54,507 nt of DNA from an uncultured Calothrix sp. (GCA_937973965.1 CALJJQ010000058.1:1-54507), one strand, 5' to 3'. Numbered from the stretch's first letter, positions 34,016-43,064 are shown. Program-made: numbers and translations. The notes: generated by a model from the sequence alone, not told the origin.

Positions 34016-35296
34016 TTAGGTCAATGATTCTAAATAATCGCGAATCAAATTACGACGTTTAGGCTGACGTAGCTTTTGTAGCGCCTTGGATTCAATTTGA
34101 CGAACACGTTCACGGGATAGGTCTAATGCCCGTCCAATTTCAGCCAAGGAATAGGGATGACCATCAGCCAAGCCAAAACGCATCAGGATAACATCCCGTT
34201 CACGGGTAGTTAAGTCAGATAACAAACTTTGTAAATCCCGTTGTAAAGACTCACGCATTAACATTTCTTCGGGTGTTACGCCGTCTGTTTCTAGAAGTTC
34301 GCCAAGTTCGGTATCTTTATCTTTACCGACTTTGGTTTCTAGGGAAACCGAACGGGGAACCCTTAACAAAACTTCACGAACTTGGGCAGGAGTCATTTCT
34401 AATTCAACAGCCAAATCTTCCAAGGTTGGGGTACGTCCCTTTTCTTGAGCGATTTTGCGCTGGGCTTTTTTGATTTTGTTGAGTTTTTCGGTGATGTGGA
34501 CTGGTAGGCGAATTGTCCGACTAGAAGTTGCGATCGCCCGGGTAATACCTTGACGAATCCACCAATAGGCGTAGGTACTAAAACGATAACCCTTTGTGGG
34601 GTCAAATTTTTCTACTGCTCGTTCTAATCCCAAAGTGCCTTCCTGTACCAGGTCAAGTAATTCCAAACCTCGATTTTGATACTTTTTGGCCACAGATACC
34701 ACCAGACGGAGATTCGCCTTAATCATGTGTTCCTTAGCCTGTAGTCCGTCGCTTTGGATTTGCTCCAATTCGGTGACACTAATGGCAGCTGTTTCAGCCC
34801 AACGACGTTTGCCCTTGGCTAAAATTTGCTTCAGCTCAAACACATCAACATTAACACTTTTGGCCCATCTTTCCAAGGAAGGGCGGTGTCCCAACTCGGA
34901 AGCTAAACGTTCTTGAGCCTCAAGTGCCCGTAAATATACAGCAATCGTATCATCGCCTTTTTTGGCTGCATCTGCCAAAACAATCCGCATCCGCAAATAA
35001 CGCTGAACTTTCTGAGCCTCAGAAACCTCCTCATCCCGTCCGAGTAAACGAACTCGACCAATTTCCTGTAAATACAACCGCACCAAATCTGTACTACGAC
35101 GATTTGGAATGGTACCAAAATTAGTTGATTCTGGTGTGGACGAATTGAAATTTTCTTCCTGAAGAGAAGCCATCTCCAACTCCTGTAAATCTTCAGGCGA
35201 TAATTCCGGCTCCTCTACCGTCAGTTCCGGATCGAAGACTTGGTTGGGTTCAATGGCTTCGTAGGCGGCATCTACGTAAAAAGATGTTGCTGGCAT
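34016..35296 (-). CDS. sigC: Group 2 RNA polymerase sigma factor (SigC type)
   Basis: The sigma-70 factor has 426 residues. Region 1.2 begins STDLVRLYLQEIGRVRLLG. Region 2 has IKANLRLVVSVAKKYQNRGLELLDLVQEGTLGLERAVEKFDPTKGYRFSTYAYWWIRQGITRAI, the core-binding and -10 recognition segment. Region 3 spans TIRLPVHITEKLNKIKKAQRK, and region 4 ends with LDLSRERVRQIESKALQKLR. The N-terminus MPATSFYVDAAYEAIEP and the lack of a long acidic region 1.1 point to group 2 SigC, not the housekeeping SigA. It also has the furA neighbour seen in Anabaena (all1692 = sigC, from memory). Group 2 sigmas are non-essential and adjust transcription to carbon, nitrogen and stress status. ATG at 35296 is chosen; the frame opens at TTG 35311. 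Confidence 0.88.
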   Translation of the reverse strand: MPATSFYVDAAYEAIEPNQVFDPELTVEEPELSPEDLQELEMASLQEENFNSSTPESTNFGTIPNRRSTDLVRLYLQEIGRVRLLGRDEEVSEAQKVQRYLRMRIVLADAAKKGDDTIAVYLRALEAQERLASELGHRPSLERWAKSVNVDVFELKQILAKGKRRWAETAAISVTELEQIQSDGLQAKEHMIKANLRLVVSVAKKYQNRGLELLDLVQEGTLGLERAVEKFDPTKGYRFSTYAYWWIRQGITRAIATSSRTIRLPVHITEKLNKIKKAQRKIAQEKGRTPTLEDLAVELEMTPAQVREVLLRVPRSVSLETKVGKDKDTELGELLETDGVTPEEMLMRESLQRDLQSLLSDLTTRERDVILMRFGLADGHPYSLAEIGRALDLSRERVRQIESKALQKLRQPKRRNLIRDYLESLT

Positions 35297-36258
35297 AAGG
35301 CTTAATCTCAATGGCTCCAGGTAACAATAGATGACGGTGAATCAGTGCTTGATTTCCGGGTTTTCCCGGTCAAAGCAGTTCTTAACCCGTACTTGCAAAA
35401 CCTATCCCGTCGGGTTGGGTCAGCTAATCATAATCAACTGATGCTATTGTTCCCGCGATTTTGCACGAACTAACATAGTTGGGGGAAATTTTCGGATCTT
35501 TTTTGAGAAAAAATTTGCTAATGTCGCTTTTAATACTTGACAGCTTGAGAAAAAATCAAAGTATAACAGTCTCATTAAATCCATTTACCTCTCTTTAAGT
35601 GGCTTTGCGCCCAAAATTTCCGACCTTGCCACAATAAACAGTTGACCGTAGCTTTTTAGACATGGTATAAACAAGATTAAGTAAAAATCATGTTTATAAT
35701 TGGCATAGTCATATCTACAGGTATGTAGCTTCCCTTTCCTGACGGTTTTATGGAAGCTTTAACATTTTTTGACCAAAAATAATTAGTATTTGTCACCAGT
35801 CGGCAATTTCTCATCAGACCGCAGTACATAGTGAAATTGCGATGTGTCGATTAAGATGATATTTATCTAGTAACTTGGGGATGTTATATTTCTCTGACAA
35901 GAGAATACTATGAGCCAGTTATCTACCAACCCCTGGAGATGGTAAAAGTGAAGGGCGATCGCGGAATCTGATCCGTTGAGGATTTGTAAAATCTTACATA
36001 TAAAGGAGTTGTTGACTGTTAACTGTTGACAGTTATGACCCGCATTTTGAGCAAAACCCGAAAACTCAGAGGGAGTAGGAGGAAAATCAATTCGTTACTC
36101 AAGGCTTACAACTTAACTCGTGAGAAATCCAGGATAGGTGTAGACACGCGTAGCACGGCTTCTTGTAGAGAAGTTTTCCTGTCGGGTAAGGCCAAAACCG
36201 TATTTTTCACTACTGAAATCGGATTGTTATATCAAGTTAGAAAAGGGGATGAGAAACG
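35297..36258. other. 960-bp spacer with partial family E, family C and family D repeats
   Basis: A family E fragment (TGTCGCTTTTAATACTTGAC) lies at 35521-35545. A degenerate family C copy spans about 35965-36236 and includes four GTTGACT-type heptamers at 36011-36038, interrupted by a family D segment (about 36070-36140, with GAGGAAAATCAATTCGTTAC). Family D recurs near 48900-48975 and partly near 38905-38945. A 94-codon frame over this region reads through repeats and is not accepted. Confidence 0.6.
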
Positions 36259-36861
36259 ATGGCATACAGTGACTTTACCCTGGAAATGGTGCTGGAGGAG
36301 TTTCAACTGACAATTCGGGAAACGCGATCGCTCATCCAAGCTCAACCCGTAAAACCGACGGAATTACTGGTAGCTATTTTAGAGCGAGAAATGCCTTGGG
36401 CAATTGCTGTTGGTTCGGAAATTGCTCGTTATGCGGGGATTATTGCCCAAGTATTACTGGAAGTCAGAGAAATAAAGCAGCAACAGATAAGTGTGTTTGC
36501 TGGTAGGGAATTTAATATTGACCCGGAGCGCAAATTAAACGGTTACTGTGATTTTTTGATTAGTCTGAGTCCGATTCAATCGGTAATTCAAGCTCCAGTT
36601 GTGGTGATTGCAGAAGCAAAACGGGGTATTTGGGAAAATGGCTTGGGACAATGCGCTGCGGCAATGGTAGCAGCCCAGCAATTCAATCAAACCCATAATC
36701 TTGCTATTTCCCATATCTATGGTGTTGTCACCAACGGTAGTATTTGGAAGTTTCTCCAACTAACGGGAAGCGAATTGGCGATCGATATTACTGAATACGA
36801 TATTACACCAATTGATCGCATTTTAGGAATTTTATTGGCGATGGTTACAACCGATAAGTAA
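36259..36861 (+). CDS. Conserved protein with PD-(D/E)XK nuclease-like core
   Basis: This 200-residue cytosolic protein belongs to no named family I can recall. The central region has the order GYCDFLIS ... APVVVIAEAKRG ... GQCAAAMVAAQQFN ... IYGVVTNGSIWKFLQL. This is a D-(about 20)-ExK pattern followed by an amphipathic helix and a strand ending in a basic/aromatic turn, as in PD-(D/E)XK nucleases and restriction-like proteins. The N-terminal helices (EFQLTIRETRSLIQAQPV) have no assigned role. ATG at 36259 fits. It converges on the P-loop kinase gene with 11 bp between stops. Activity is inference from fold pattern; a structural comparison would be needed to confirm it. Confidence 0.65.
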   Translation: MAYSDFTLEMVLEEFQLTIRETRSLIQAQPVKPTELLVAILEREMPWAIAVGSEIARYAGIIAQVLLEVREIKQQQISVFAGREFNIDPERKLNGYCDFLISLSPIQSVIQAPVVVIAEAKRGIWENGLGQCAAAMVAAQQFNQTHNLAISHIYGVVTNGSIWKFLQLTGSELAIDITEYDITPIDRILGILLAMVTTDK

Positions 36862-36872
36862 GATTACGACTT

Positions 36873-37364
36873 TCAACGCTTAACAATCTCGATTACAAAT
36901 TCCTCATCCGCAGATGGTGGTTGAAAGAAACTAGTGACATGATAGAAAACCTCTTCGGTATCAAATAGTACCCTTTCCGGATTGGTTTCTCGTCCCTGGG
37001 CTATTTGTTCGATACAAGTTTTATCATCAACATCAAGATAAATTAGCCGATGGGGAATACCTTCATGAAAAAATATCTCCTTGAACCATGCTCTTTGGTT
37101 TCTCGTATTTGCGGGGAAATCCATGACTACGGAGATTCCTGAATTGAGTATGCTTCTGATATGGGATTTTAATAGTGGTTTGAGGCGATTTGCATATTTT
37201 AAATAATCATCGAAATTGTTGATTTCCTCTGGGTAAAGAGTCGATAACCAATCATCCTCAGATAGGAGGATTGCATTTAATTCTTGAGAAATTTGTCGAG
37301 ATAAAGTTGATTTACCCGCACCCATTTTCCCACAGAAGAATATCAAAGTTCCTTTTGAATACAT
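36873..37364 (-). CDS. Small P-loop ATP-binding protein (AAA_33 / kinase-like)
   Basis: The product is 163 residues. A Walker A motif (GKMGAGKST) lies at about 11-20, directly after the first beta strand. It is followed by ISQELNAILLSEDDWLSTLYP, where the acidic pair resembles the substrate/Mg2+ site of small kinases. A predicted Walker B-type strand is VVMDFPANTRNQRAW. The C-terminal arginine-bearing segment (QGRETNPERVLFDTEEVF) can form the lid. The layout agrees with chloramphenicol-phosphotransferase/zeta-toxin-like AAA_33 proteins, generally small-molecule kinases, but the substrate is unknown. There is no antitoxin-like neighbour, so a toxin role is not supported. Cytosolic. ATG at 37364. 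Confidence 0.75.
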   Translation of the reverse strand: MYSKGTLIFFCGKMGAGKSTLSRQISQELNAILLSEDDWLSTLYPEEINNFDDYLKYANRLKPLLKSHIRSILNSGISVVMDFPANTRNQRAWFKEIFFHEGIPHRLIYLDVDDKTCIEQIAQGRETNPERVLFDTEEVFYHVTSFFQPPSADEEFVIEIVKR

Positions 37365-37525
37365 TTGTTTGATCCCTGACGTACCTTTGTGTAAATAAAG
37401 AAGCTAAAAACATTTTCAGGATGATAAGTAAGTCTGCACAAAGAAGCCTCATTCTGTTCACTGCGTTCTACTCGCTTCGGACATACCTTGATTTTTGGAT
37501 ACCGACTTACTTACCTGGAAAATCC

Positions 37526-38719
37526 TTAATCCGGTAATTTATACTGACTAACAATCCGTTTGGCGAATTCAGGGACGTGTTTCGCTAACTTTTCTGGATA
37601 ATTGCGTTTTGTATATAAATAATTACGTGTAAAATGGGAGTCGATGGAGAATTTGGCGTATTCTAAGCCCTTGGGACCAATTTTTTCAATTACCACACCC
37701 ATTAATTTTGCAGCCCACATGGGGAGGGTGATACCCTTATCGTAGGCAGGAATACTTTGTTGTACGGCTTCTTTGCGATTACCTTGGGACATAACTGGTT
37801 GGGTTTCTAGCTGGTCTTTGACTAGCTCCAACATTTCGGCTCCGGTTTGATTGCGGACGACAATCCACTGCCAACCAAAGGGTGCGCCCATATACCCAAC
37901 TACTAAATCAGCCAGGGAATTTACGTAGTCGAAACAACTCATACAGGAGGGTGCAAACACATCTTTGAGTTGATTTGTTTTCAAGCCGAAAAATGGGACT
38001 TTTTCGATGGAACCATCAGCATGTTTGAAGTGAATGCGGAAATCCTGCATAAACTCGTAATGGACAACCGTGTCCGGTGAACGACTGGTGGTATCGAGAA
38101 ACTTTTGTAAGCCAGCACGTGTAACGTTATCAACACAGGGTGTACCTAAGACGTATAATTTTTCCAACCCGAGTTGTTTTTCCACTGCGCGTAAGGCTTG
38201 AATTTGGCAACCGACACCAATTACTAACAATCGCTTCATTCCTGAAGTTTCGATTTGTTCGAGGACGGATAAATTGGGGGAGAGGGTGGGTTTATTAACT
38301 TTAGCTGCAAGAACTTCTGCGGGGGTGGTAGCAATAATTGGTTGGGGTTGAAAGCGGTCTTCTTTGGTATTTTGGACACAGACCACACCTTCAACTAAAC
38401 CGTTTGTCAACATGGCAATGGCGATACTGCTGACTATTCCCGTCCATTGTGCGCCTTCAATGGGTTCGATTTTGCGAGCTGCAAACATATGGCGATGTAC
38501 GCCAAAGTATAACTCATTTTCTTGATCGAGATGGCGATCGCGTCCGTGGGTTTGTTGTTCCAGTGCATCAAATTGCTGATTAATAAATGCACAAGCTTCT
38601 TTAACGTAATGGATATAGTAAGTGTCGCACAGTCCGCATTCGCTACAAAGTTCTTTTGCAGGACGACGACTACCGGGTTTGAGGGCTTTTGCTTTTTTGT
38701 GAGGGGAAACCAAGGTCAT
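37526..38719 (-). CDS. bciB: Ferredoxin-dependent divinyl chlorophyllide 8-vinyl reductase (F420H2-dehydrogenase beta-subunit family)
   Basis: BciB reduces the 8-vinyl group of divinyl (proto)chlorophyllide to ethyl, a late step of chlorophyll synthesis, using ferredoxin. The 397-residue protein has a CSECGLCDTYYIHYVKEAC iron-sulfur motif near 21-39, GIVSSIAIAMLTNGLVEGVV near 91-110, LLVIGVGCQIQALRAVEKQLG near 163-183, GTPCVDNVTRAGLQKFL and SCMSCFDYVNSLADLVVGYMG, all typical of the F420 hydrogenase beta family used by most cyanobacteria (Slr1923 type). The same family includes plant HCAR, so the exact substrate is assigned by cyanobacterial orthology. The C-terminus is YNLYTK-like and basic. 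ATG at 38719. Cytosolic or thylakoid-associated. It has no close operon partner. Confidence 0.88.
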   Translation of the reverse strand: MTLVSPHKKAKALKPGSRRPAKELCSECGLCDTYYIHYVKEACAFINQQFDALEQQTHGRDRHLDQENELYFGVHRHMFAARKIEPIEGAQWTGIVSSIAIAMLTNGLVEGVVCVQNTKEDRFQPQPIIATTPAEVLAAKVNKPTLSPNLSVLEQIETSGMKRLLVIGVGCQIQALRAVEKQLGLEKLYVLGTPCVDNVTRAGLQKFLDTTSRSPDTVVHYEFMQDFRIHFKHADGSIEKVPFFGLKTNQLKDVFAPSCMSCFDYVNSLADLVVGYMGAPFGWQWIVVRNQTGAEMLELVKDQLETQPVMSQGNRKEAVQQSIPAYDKGITLPMWAAKLMGVVIEKIGPKGLEYAKFSIDSHFTRNYLYTKRNYPEKLAKHVPEFAKRIVSQYKLPD

Positions 38720-38986
38720 GTTAACGTTTGCTTAATATCTCACCAATTAAGATATCCCAATCCGGTGACTAATTCCAATTGGGATTTTCAATCAATGGGA
38801 TTTTTGGGGAGCAAGGGGGAGAAGCAAATTGACCTGGATGTCTCCCAAATCTTGAAAACGTGCAGGATTTGGGAGAGACACGACATGTCGCGTCTGTACG
38901 GGGGTCGGAAGCGGTGAGCAAATCAACCTGTTACTCAAAGCTGATCGATCATGTCAGCTATACAGAATTCGCAAGCGTATGCTGAT

Positions 38987-39295
38987 TTACATATTTTTCT
39001 GAAACTTTTCCAGTATATCCACGAGATTAACTTGGCACTGCATGGGTAACAAATCAATTAAGGGAAGTTCGCGACGACCGCCACCGATTTTGACATTGAT
39101 GGAGCCGAGAATGTCCACCACCAGGTTTTCATTGACGTTCTTTCCGGCTAGTAGGGGATACATTTTTTCCGCGACTACGGTGTGTAATTTAGCATCAGCT
39201 AGGTATAAGTGCCATTTGGAAATATCGATGTAAATGTTTTCACCTATTTCTGCCGCTAGGGATTCGAGGATTTCGGTCGTGTTGATATTCGCCAT
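38987..39295 (-). CDS. DUF3181 protein
   Basis: The 102-residue acidic, soluble protein is of a family restricted to cyanobacteria and plastid-bearing relatives (DUF3181). It opens with ILESLAAEIGENIYIDISKWHLYLADAKLHTVVAE and ends with the helix LVDILEKFQKNM. A glycine-rich turn (VKIGGGRRELPLIDLLPM) is the most recognisable segment. No catalytic residues are evident and the function is unknown. ATG at 39295 fits the family N-terminus (MANINTTEILESLAAE). It stands alone on the minus strand between bciB and the 2TM gene. Confidence 0.85.
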   Translation of the reverse strand: MANINTTEILESLAAEIGENIYIDISKWHLYLADAKLHTVVAEKMYPLLAGKNVNENLVVDILGSINVKIGGGRRELPLIDLLPMQCQVNLVDILEKFQKNM

Positions 39296-39696
39296 AGATT
39301 TTAGTCCTCTGAAATTGTGTTTTAATCCTTGGGATATTGGGGGAGGGATTGGGAGAGTAGCCTATATGTACCGTTTACACCGTTTTACTTTGGAGTTGAT
39401 ACCTGACGGGGAGCAGGGGAAGAAAATTTATCAAAATTTGAGTGAAATGGTATTACAACAGAACAAATGAGAGTGGTTTTCCCTACTCACTTCCAAGGGA
39501 GGAGTGAGCTATTGAGGTGCAAAGCACTAAAGCTCAAGCGACCCTTGCAAGGTTTATCAACCAAGTTTTTCGTTTAGATGCTTAATGCTTGAAGGTCAAC
39601 TGTCCACAAACCATAAAGAGCAATATATCAGCGTGCAAAATACACATGGTTTGGTTGTGTTTAAACCAGATGGGAGACTATCTGGATATTTTTAGT
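39296..39696. other. 400-bp spacer, no gene recognised
   Basis: It is AT-rich with no family repeat match that I can support and no RNA motif. The short open frames are not family-like. Confidence 0.5.
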
Positions 39697-39942
39697 TTAA
39701 GCAGCATCGGAATAATCTGCGATCGCACTAATATAAATTAAATGCATTACTAAAATCCCAAACCAACCGAGGCTGAACCAAGATAGCCATTCCCAGTCTG
39801 TGTGGAGGAAGTTATGGAAAAACCACATTCCGGAATTAATCGCGGCAAATATGGCTACATGGACGGCGAAGTTCATCCGGTCGTCAAGTTTACGGTAATC
39901 AGCGTCTGCACGGGTAGGAATACGAGACCAACGGGGAGGCAT
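39697..39942 (-). CDS. 2TM-domain small membrane protein
   Basis: The 81-residue protein has two predicted membrane helices (about 26-45, VHVAIFAAINSGMWFFHNFL; and 52-73, WLSWFSLGWFGILVMHLIYI) joined by a short aromatic loop (HTDWEW). The charged, arginine-rich N-terminus (PRWSRIPTRADADYRKLDDR) fits the cytoplasm. This is the pattern of the 2TM family (pfam 2TM), of unknown function, common in cyanobacteria. ATG at 39942. It stands alone; cdsA lies 209 bp upstream on the same strand. A repeat segment (GTAATAGCCTGCGGCAAG) lies at 40040-40075 between them. Confidence 0.75.
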   Translation of the reverse strand: MPPRWSRIPTRADADYRKLDDRMNFAVHVAIFAAINSGMWFFHNFLHTDWEWLSWFSLGWFGILVMHLIYISAIADYSDAA

Positions 39943-40150
39943 AGGCAGTTAAATTTGATGTTTTAATGTAAATAAAAATGAATGCTTGCTGCGACTATTG
40001 TAGAGTTTTTCGTGCAATTAGTCAGTCTGTTCATCTCTTGTAATTCGTAATAGCCTGCGGCAAGCCGCTTCGCGTCCATGTAATTTTTAATACCCGCTAT
40101 GCGGGAGGCAAGCTACGTAATTTGTAATAGCCGTTGGGTAAGGCTTGCAC

Positions 40151-41035
40151 TTATACTGATGCTAATACAGGTAAAATCAAAGTGACAAAGTAATATACTA
40201 GGGGTGCGGTAAAAATATAGCTATCGGTACGGTCGAGTATGCCTCCATGACCGGGGATTAATTGACCGGAATCTTTGACTCCTGCATCCCGTTTCAACAT
40301 GGATTCGGTTAAATCTCCTAGTAAACTGGCAATCCCAATTAGTGAACCCAGGGCAAATCCGGCAAATAGGTAATGGGGAAAACTCAAATAATAGGCTCCA
40401 AAAATTGCGATCGCAATACTACCTATCATCCCAAAAACCGCTCCTTCTACGGTTTTCTTCGGACTAATTTCGGAGAGGGGGGTTTTACCAATAAATTTCC
40501 CAAATGTATAGGCTCCGATGTCTGCTGCCCAAATACAGAAAAATGTCAAAATGGTTATAGTTAATCCTCTAGGAAGGGTAGCTACTTGTTGGCGGCTGAA
40601 AAATATGTGCCAGTCTGGAGGTATATATCCGGCAAAGGGAATATTACTAATTCGGTCTAAACTACGTAATCTCACCCAATAACTTGGTAAATACCCAGTA
40701 TAAAATAAACCCATGATTGAGGCAGCAATATCGGCAATTGTGGCCATTTTGGGTTGGAAAAGCAGATAAAAACAAATAAAAGTACCAGCAACCGGCATTA
40801 CCGCATCAGCTAAACTGCCATCAAGGGTACAAATAGCGAGTAAGGTTAAACTGACAGCTAGGGTGGTTTTGGACGCGGGAGCAATACCTTTAGCACGAAC
40901 CAAGTTAAAAAACTCGCCTTGTCCAAGGATGATAATTGTCGCAAAGGTAAATGTGAAGTACCAACCACCAAGTAAGGTTGATACCAAAGCGATCGCGATC
41001 GCAATTATTCCACTCAGAATCCGAGACCAAGGCAT
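40151..41035 (-). CDS. cdsA: Phosphatidate cytidylyltransferase (CDP-diglyceride synthase)
   Basis: CdsA makes CDP-diacylglycerol from phosphatidate and CTP, precursor of phosphatidylglycerol. The integral membrane protein has 294 residues and about eight helices, starting SRILSGIIAIAIALVSTLLGG. The family signature near the C-terminus is complete: SPKKTVEGAVFGMIGS (about 193-208) and LLGDLTESMLKRDAGVKDSGQLIPGHGGILDRTDSYIF (about 240-277), with the Asp pairs that bind Mg2+ and the CDP group. The final helix ends in LVYYFVTLILPVLASV. ATG at 41035. Three GATTTTG heptamers lie in its 5' leader at 41047-41067. cbiT follows upstream on the same strand, but an operon is uncertain. Confidence 0.95.
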   Translation of the reverse strand: MPWSRILSGIIAIAIALVSTLLGGWYFTFTFATIIILGQGEFFNLVRAKGIAPASKTTLAVSLTLLAICTLDGSLADAVMPVAGTFICFYLLFQPKMATIADIAASIMGLFYTGYLPSYWVRLRSLDRISNIPFAGYIPPDWHIFFSRQQVATLPRGLTITILTFFCIWAADIGAYTFGKFIGKTPLSEISPKKTVEGAVFGMIGSIAIAIFGAYYLSFPHYLFAGFALGSLIGIASLLGDLTESMLKRDAGVKDSGQLIPGHGGILDRTDSYIFTAPLVYYFVTLILPVLASV

Positions 41036-41046
41036 AGGTTATTTTA

Positions 41047-41067
41047 GATTTTGGATTTTGGATTTTG
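41047..41067 (+). repeat. Heptamer array GATTTTG upstream of cdsA
   Basis: Three perfect 7-bp units lie 11 bp from the cdsA start codon, in the leader. This is the same unit as the array after the DUF1877 stop (25055-25082). Confidence 0.85.
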
Positions 41068-41196
41068 CGGAAAGTTGGTGGGAGATTTATTCTTCCACCA
41101 AACTTTTCAAGACGGATTACCCTAGGGGAAGTCGCAATAGTGCGTCTATGGATTTTGGATTTTCATCCTGTCTCCTCTATTCAGTATTCTCCTCAA

Positions 41197-41799
41197 TTAT
41201 TCAAGTTTTTCACCACTGAGGATAAACATCGGATCGACAGCAGCAAAGGTTTGGGTGAATCCTCTGGTTTCCAAGCGATTAAAGCCAGATTGAACCACTT
41301 CCAAGTTACGAGCTGGTAATTGGGAAAATACTTGGGAAATTGTATACAATCCTTCTAGATTACCAGCTGTTGCGACTACTCGACCTGATACTGGTAAATA
41401 TTCCCAAACGGTACGCATAATATTATCCAATGCTTTGCCGCCTTCAATACAGACTCGATCGGGTTGAAATTCAATCTGGGACAAGCATTCTGGGGCTGAA
41501 CCTTCAATTACTTGGACGTTTTTCACTTCAAAGCGATCGCAATTACGTCTAATCAGGTTGGCGACTTCTTCATCCCGTTCAACAGCAATTATTTTTCCCT
41601 GGGGACATAATAATCCAGCTTCGACGGGAATGGTTCCAGTTCCTGCACCGATATCCCAGAGTACGGAATTAGGTGTTAATCTCAGTTGAGCAAGCAGCAA
41701 TAAACGAATTTCTCGCTGACTCAGGGGAATTCCCGGTAAATACTCAAATAACTCGTCAGGTATTCCGGGTGTTGTGTAGGGCCATAGTTGACAAGGCAT
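41197..41799 (-). CDS. cbiT: Precorrin-6Y C5,15-methyltransferase, CbiT-type subunit
   Basis: CbiT methylates C15 and decarboxylates the acetate chain at C12 of the corrin precursor, in the cobalamin pathway. The 200-residue S-adenosylmethionine-dependent Rossmann enzyme has motif I VLWDIGAGTGTIPVEAG (about 45-61), the acidic loop IIAVERDEEVANLI and the core VCIEGGKALDNIMRTVWEYLPVSGRVVATA. CbiT is a separate protein here; in many bacteria it is fused to CbiE as CobL. ATG at 41799 starts MPCQLWPYTTPGIPDELF, matching family N-termini, while the frame extends 23 codons further to 41868. It is the second cobalamin gene in the window after cobN but not adjacent to it. A family B repeat lies just upstream at 41830-41960. 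Confidence 0.9.
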   Translation of the reverse strand: MPCQLWPYTTPGIPDELFEYLPGIPLSQREIRLLLLAQLRLTPNSVLWDIGAGTGTIPVEAGLLCPQGKIIAVERDEEVANLIRRNCDRFEVKNVQVIEGSAPECLSQIEFQPDRVCIEGGKALDNIMRTVWEYLPVSGRVVATAGNLEGLYTISQVFSQLPARNLEVVQSGFNRLETRGFTQTFAAVDPMFILSGEKLE

Positions 41800-41829
41800 T
41801 TCCAAAATTAGGGAGTAGGGAGGGAGTAG

Positions 41830-41960
41830 TAGTCCACCACATGAATTTTGATGGGTGAAAAAAGGCACGTAGTTGCGCTTTAGGGCTTTATATTAAAACT
41901 TTTCCGCAGAGCTAAAGCCACTACTACGAACCCCTCATAGAATTATGCGATAGACCGCTA
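41830..41960. repeat. Interspersed repeat family B, copy 2, reaching the ald stop codon
   Basis: It runs from AGTCCACCACATGAATTTTG to AATTATGCGATAGACCGCTA. The three bases at its right end (41958-41960, TAG on the minus strand) are the stop codon of ald, so the element's inverted end supplies the stop. Both halves match the 6254-6405 copy, including CACTACTACGAACCCCTCA. Confidence 0.75.
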
Positions 41961-43064
41961 AATAATTGACGCTGATTTACCTAAATCGGGAAACATCTCT
42001 TGCACAGCTGGATGAACAAGTTGATGATTATGTACGTTTAATCCCTTTCCCAGAGAAGTGTTGACTTCGCAGGCTTTTAAGCCTAAATCAGCTAGCAATT
42101 GAACGTAGGGTAGTGTACTATTATTCAGTGCTTGGGTCGATGTCCAGGGAACTGCACCCGGCATATTCGGTACACCATAATGCAGTACGCCTTCTTCTTC
42201 GTAGACTGGATGGGTGTGGGAAGTTGGATGTAAGGTCTCCACACAACCACCTTGATCTACCGCTACATCCACAATCACCGCACCCGGACGCATCTGTTTT
42301 ACTAGTTCTCGCGAGACTAAAATCGGCGCTCGTTTTCCTGGTAATAATACCGCACCAATTAATAAATCTGCATTTTTGACGGTTTCTTCAATGTGAGCGG
42401 AATTGCTGTAAAGGAGCTTGACGCGGGAACCAAATAGGGTTTCTAAATAACTCAACCGCTCCAGGTTGACATCTAATATCGTCACGCTTGCACCTAAGCC
42501 GACGGCAATTTTCGCCGCTTCTGTCCCTACTACTCCACCACCTAAAATCACCACTTCACCCGGTTTAACTCCCGGCACTCCACCTAATAGTACTCCCCTA
42601 CCCCCTTGTTGCCGTTCTAAGAATCTTGCTCCAAACTGCACTGATAAACGTCCGGCAATGATACTCATCGGTGTTAACAAAGGTAGACGATTCGCTCCGG
42701 CTTGTTCAACCGTTTCGTAGGCGATCGCACTCACCCCACAATCTAGCAAATGCTCTGTTAATTTCCGGTCAGCCGCTAGGTGTAAATATGTAAATAATAT
42801 TTGCTCTTTCTGGAGAAATTTATATTCACTCGCCAAGGGTTCCTTTACTTTTACAATCAGTTGGCGGTTCCATACTGATTCTGCTGTTGTCACTATTGTT
42901 GCACCAGCATGACTGTAATCTTCGTCACTAAAACCTGAACCTACCCCTGCTTGTGTTTCCACAAATACCTGATGTCCCTGTTCGCACAAAACACGCACAC
43001 TCGAAGGACTCAACCCAACCCGAAACTCTTGGTCTTTGGTTTCCTTGGGTACTCCTATTTCCAT
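41958..43064 (-). CDS. ald: Alanine dehydrogenase
   Basis: Ald interconverts pyruvate plus ammonium and L-alanine with NAD(H). The 368-residue soluble protein starts MEIGVPKETKDQEFRVGLSP, the family N-terminus with the substrate-binding Lys/Arg. LLGGVPGVKPGEVVILGGGVVGTEAAKIAVGLGASVTILDVN (about 155-196) is the Rossmann NAD site. VDQGGCVETLHPTSHTHPVYEEEGVLHYGVPNMPGAVPWTSTQALNNSTLPY is the conserved C-terminal segment with substrate-site His. In heterocystous cyanobacteria alanine dehydrogenase is important for nitrogen transfer between cells. ATG at 43064 is chosen over a TTG 12 bases upstream. The C-terminus ends SASII; its stop codon lies in the inverted end of a family B repeat, so the last residues may have changed when the element arrived. 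Confidence 0.95.
   Translation of the reverse strand: MEIGVPKETKDQEFRVGLSPSSVRVLCEQGHQVFVETQAGVGSGFSDEDYSHAGATIVTTAESVWNRQLIVKVKEPLASEYKFLQKEQILFTYLHLAADRKLTEHLLDCGVSAIAYETVEQAGANRLPLLTPMSIIAGRLSVQFGARFLERQQGGRGVLLGGVPGVKPGEVVILGGGVVGTEAAKIAVGLGASVTILDVNLERLSYLETLFGSRVKLLYSNSAHIEETVKNADLLIGAVLLPGKRAPILVSRELVKQMRPGAVIVDVAVDQGGCVETLHPTSHTHPVYEEEGVLHYGVPNMPGAVPWTSTQALNNSTLPYVQLLADLGLKACEVNTSLGKGLNVHNHQLVHPAVQEMFPDLGKSASII

Noticed and set aside
36026-36310. 94-codon plus-strand frame upstream of the PD-(D/E)XK-like gene
   Set aside because: It reads through repeat families C and D and overlaps the start of the accepted gene; composition is not protein-like.
36873-37364. Zeta-toxin-like reading of the P-loop protein
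   Set aside because: Only the general P-loop kinase layout is shared; no antitoxin gene is adjacent, so a toxin call is unsupported.
39234-39470. Frame over the DUF3181 start and spacer
   Set aside because: Antisense to the DUF3181 gene at its beginning and without family resemblance.
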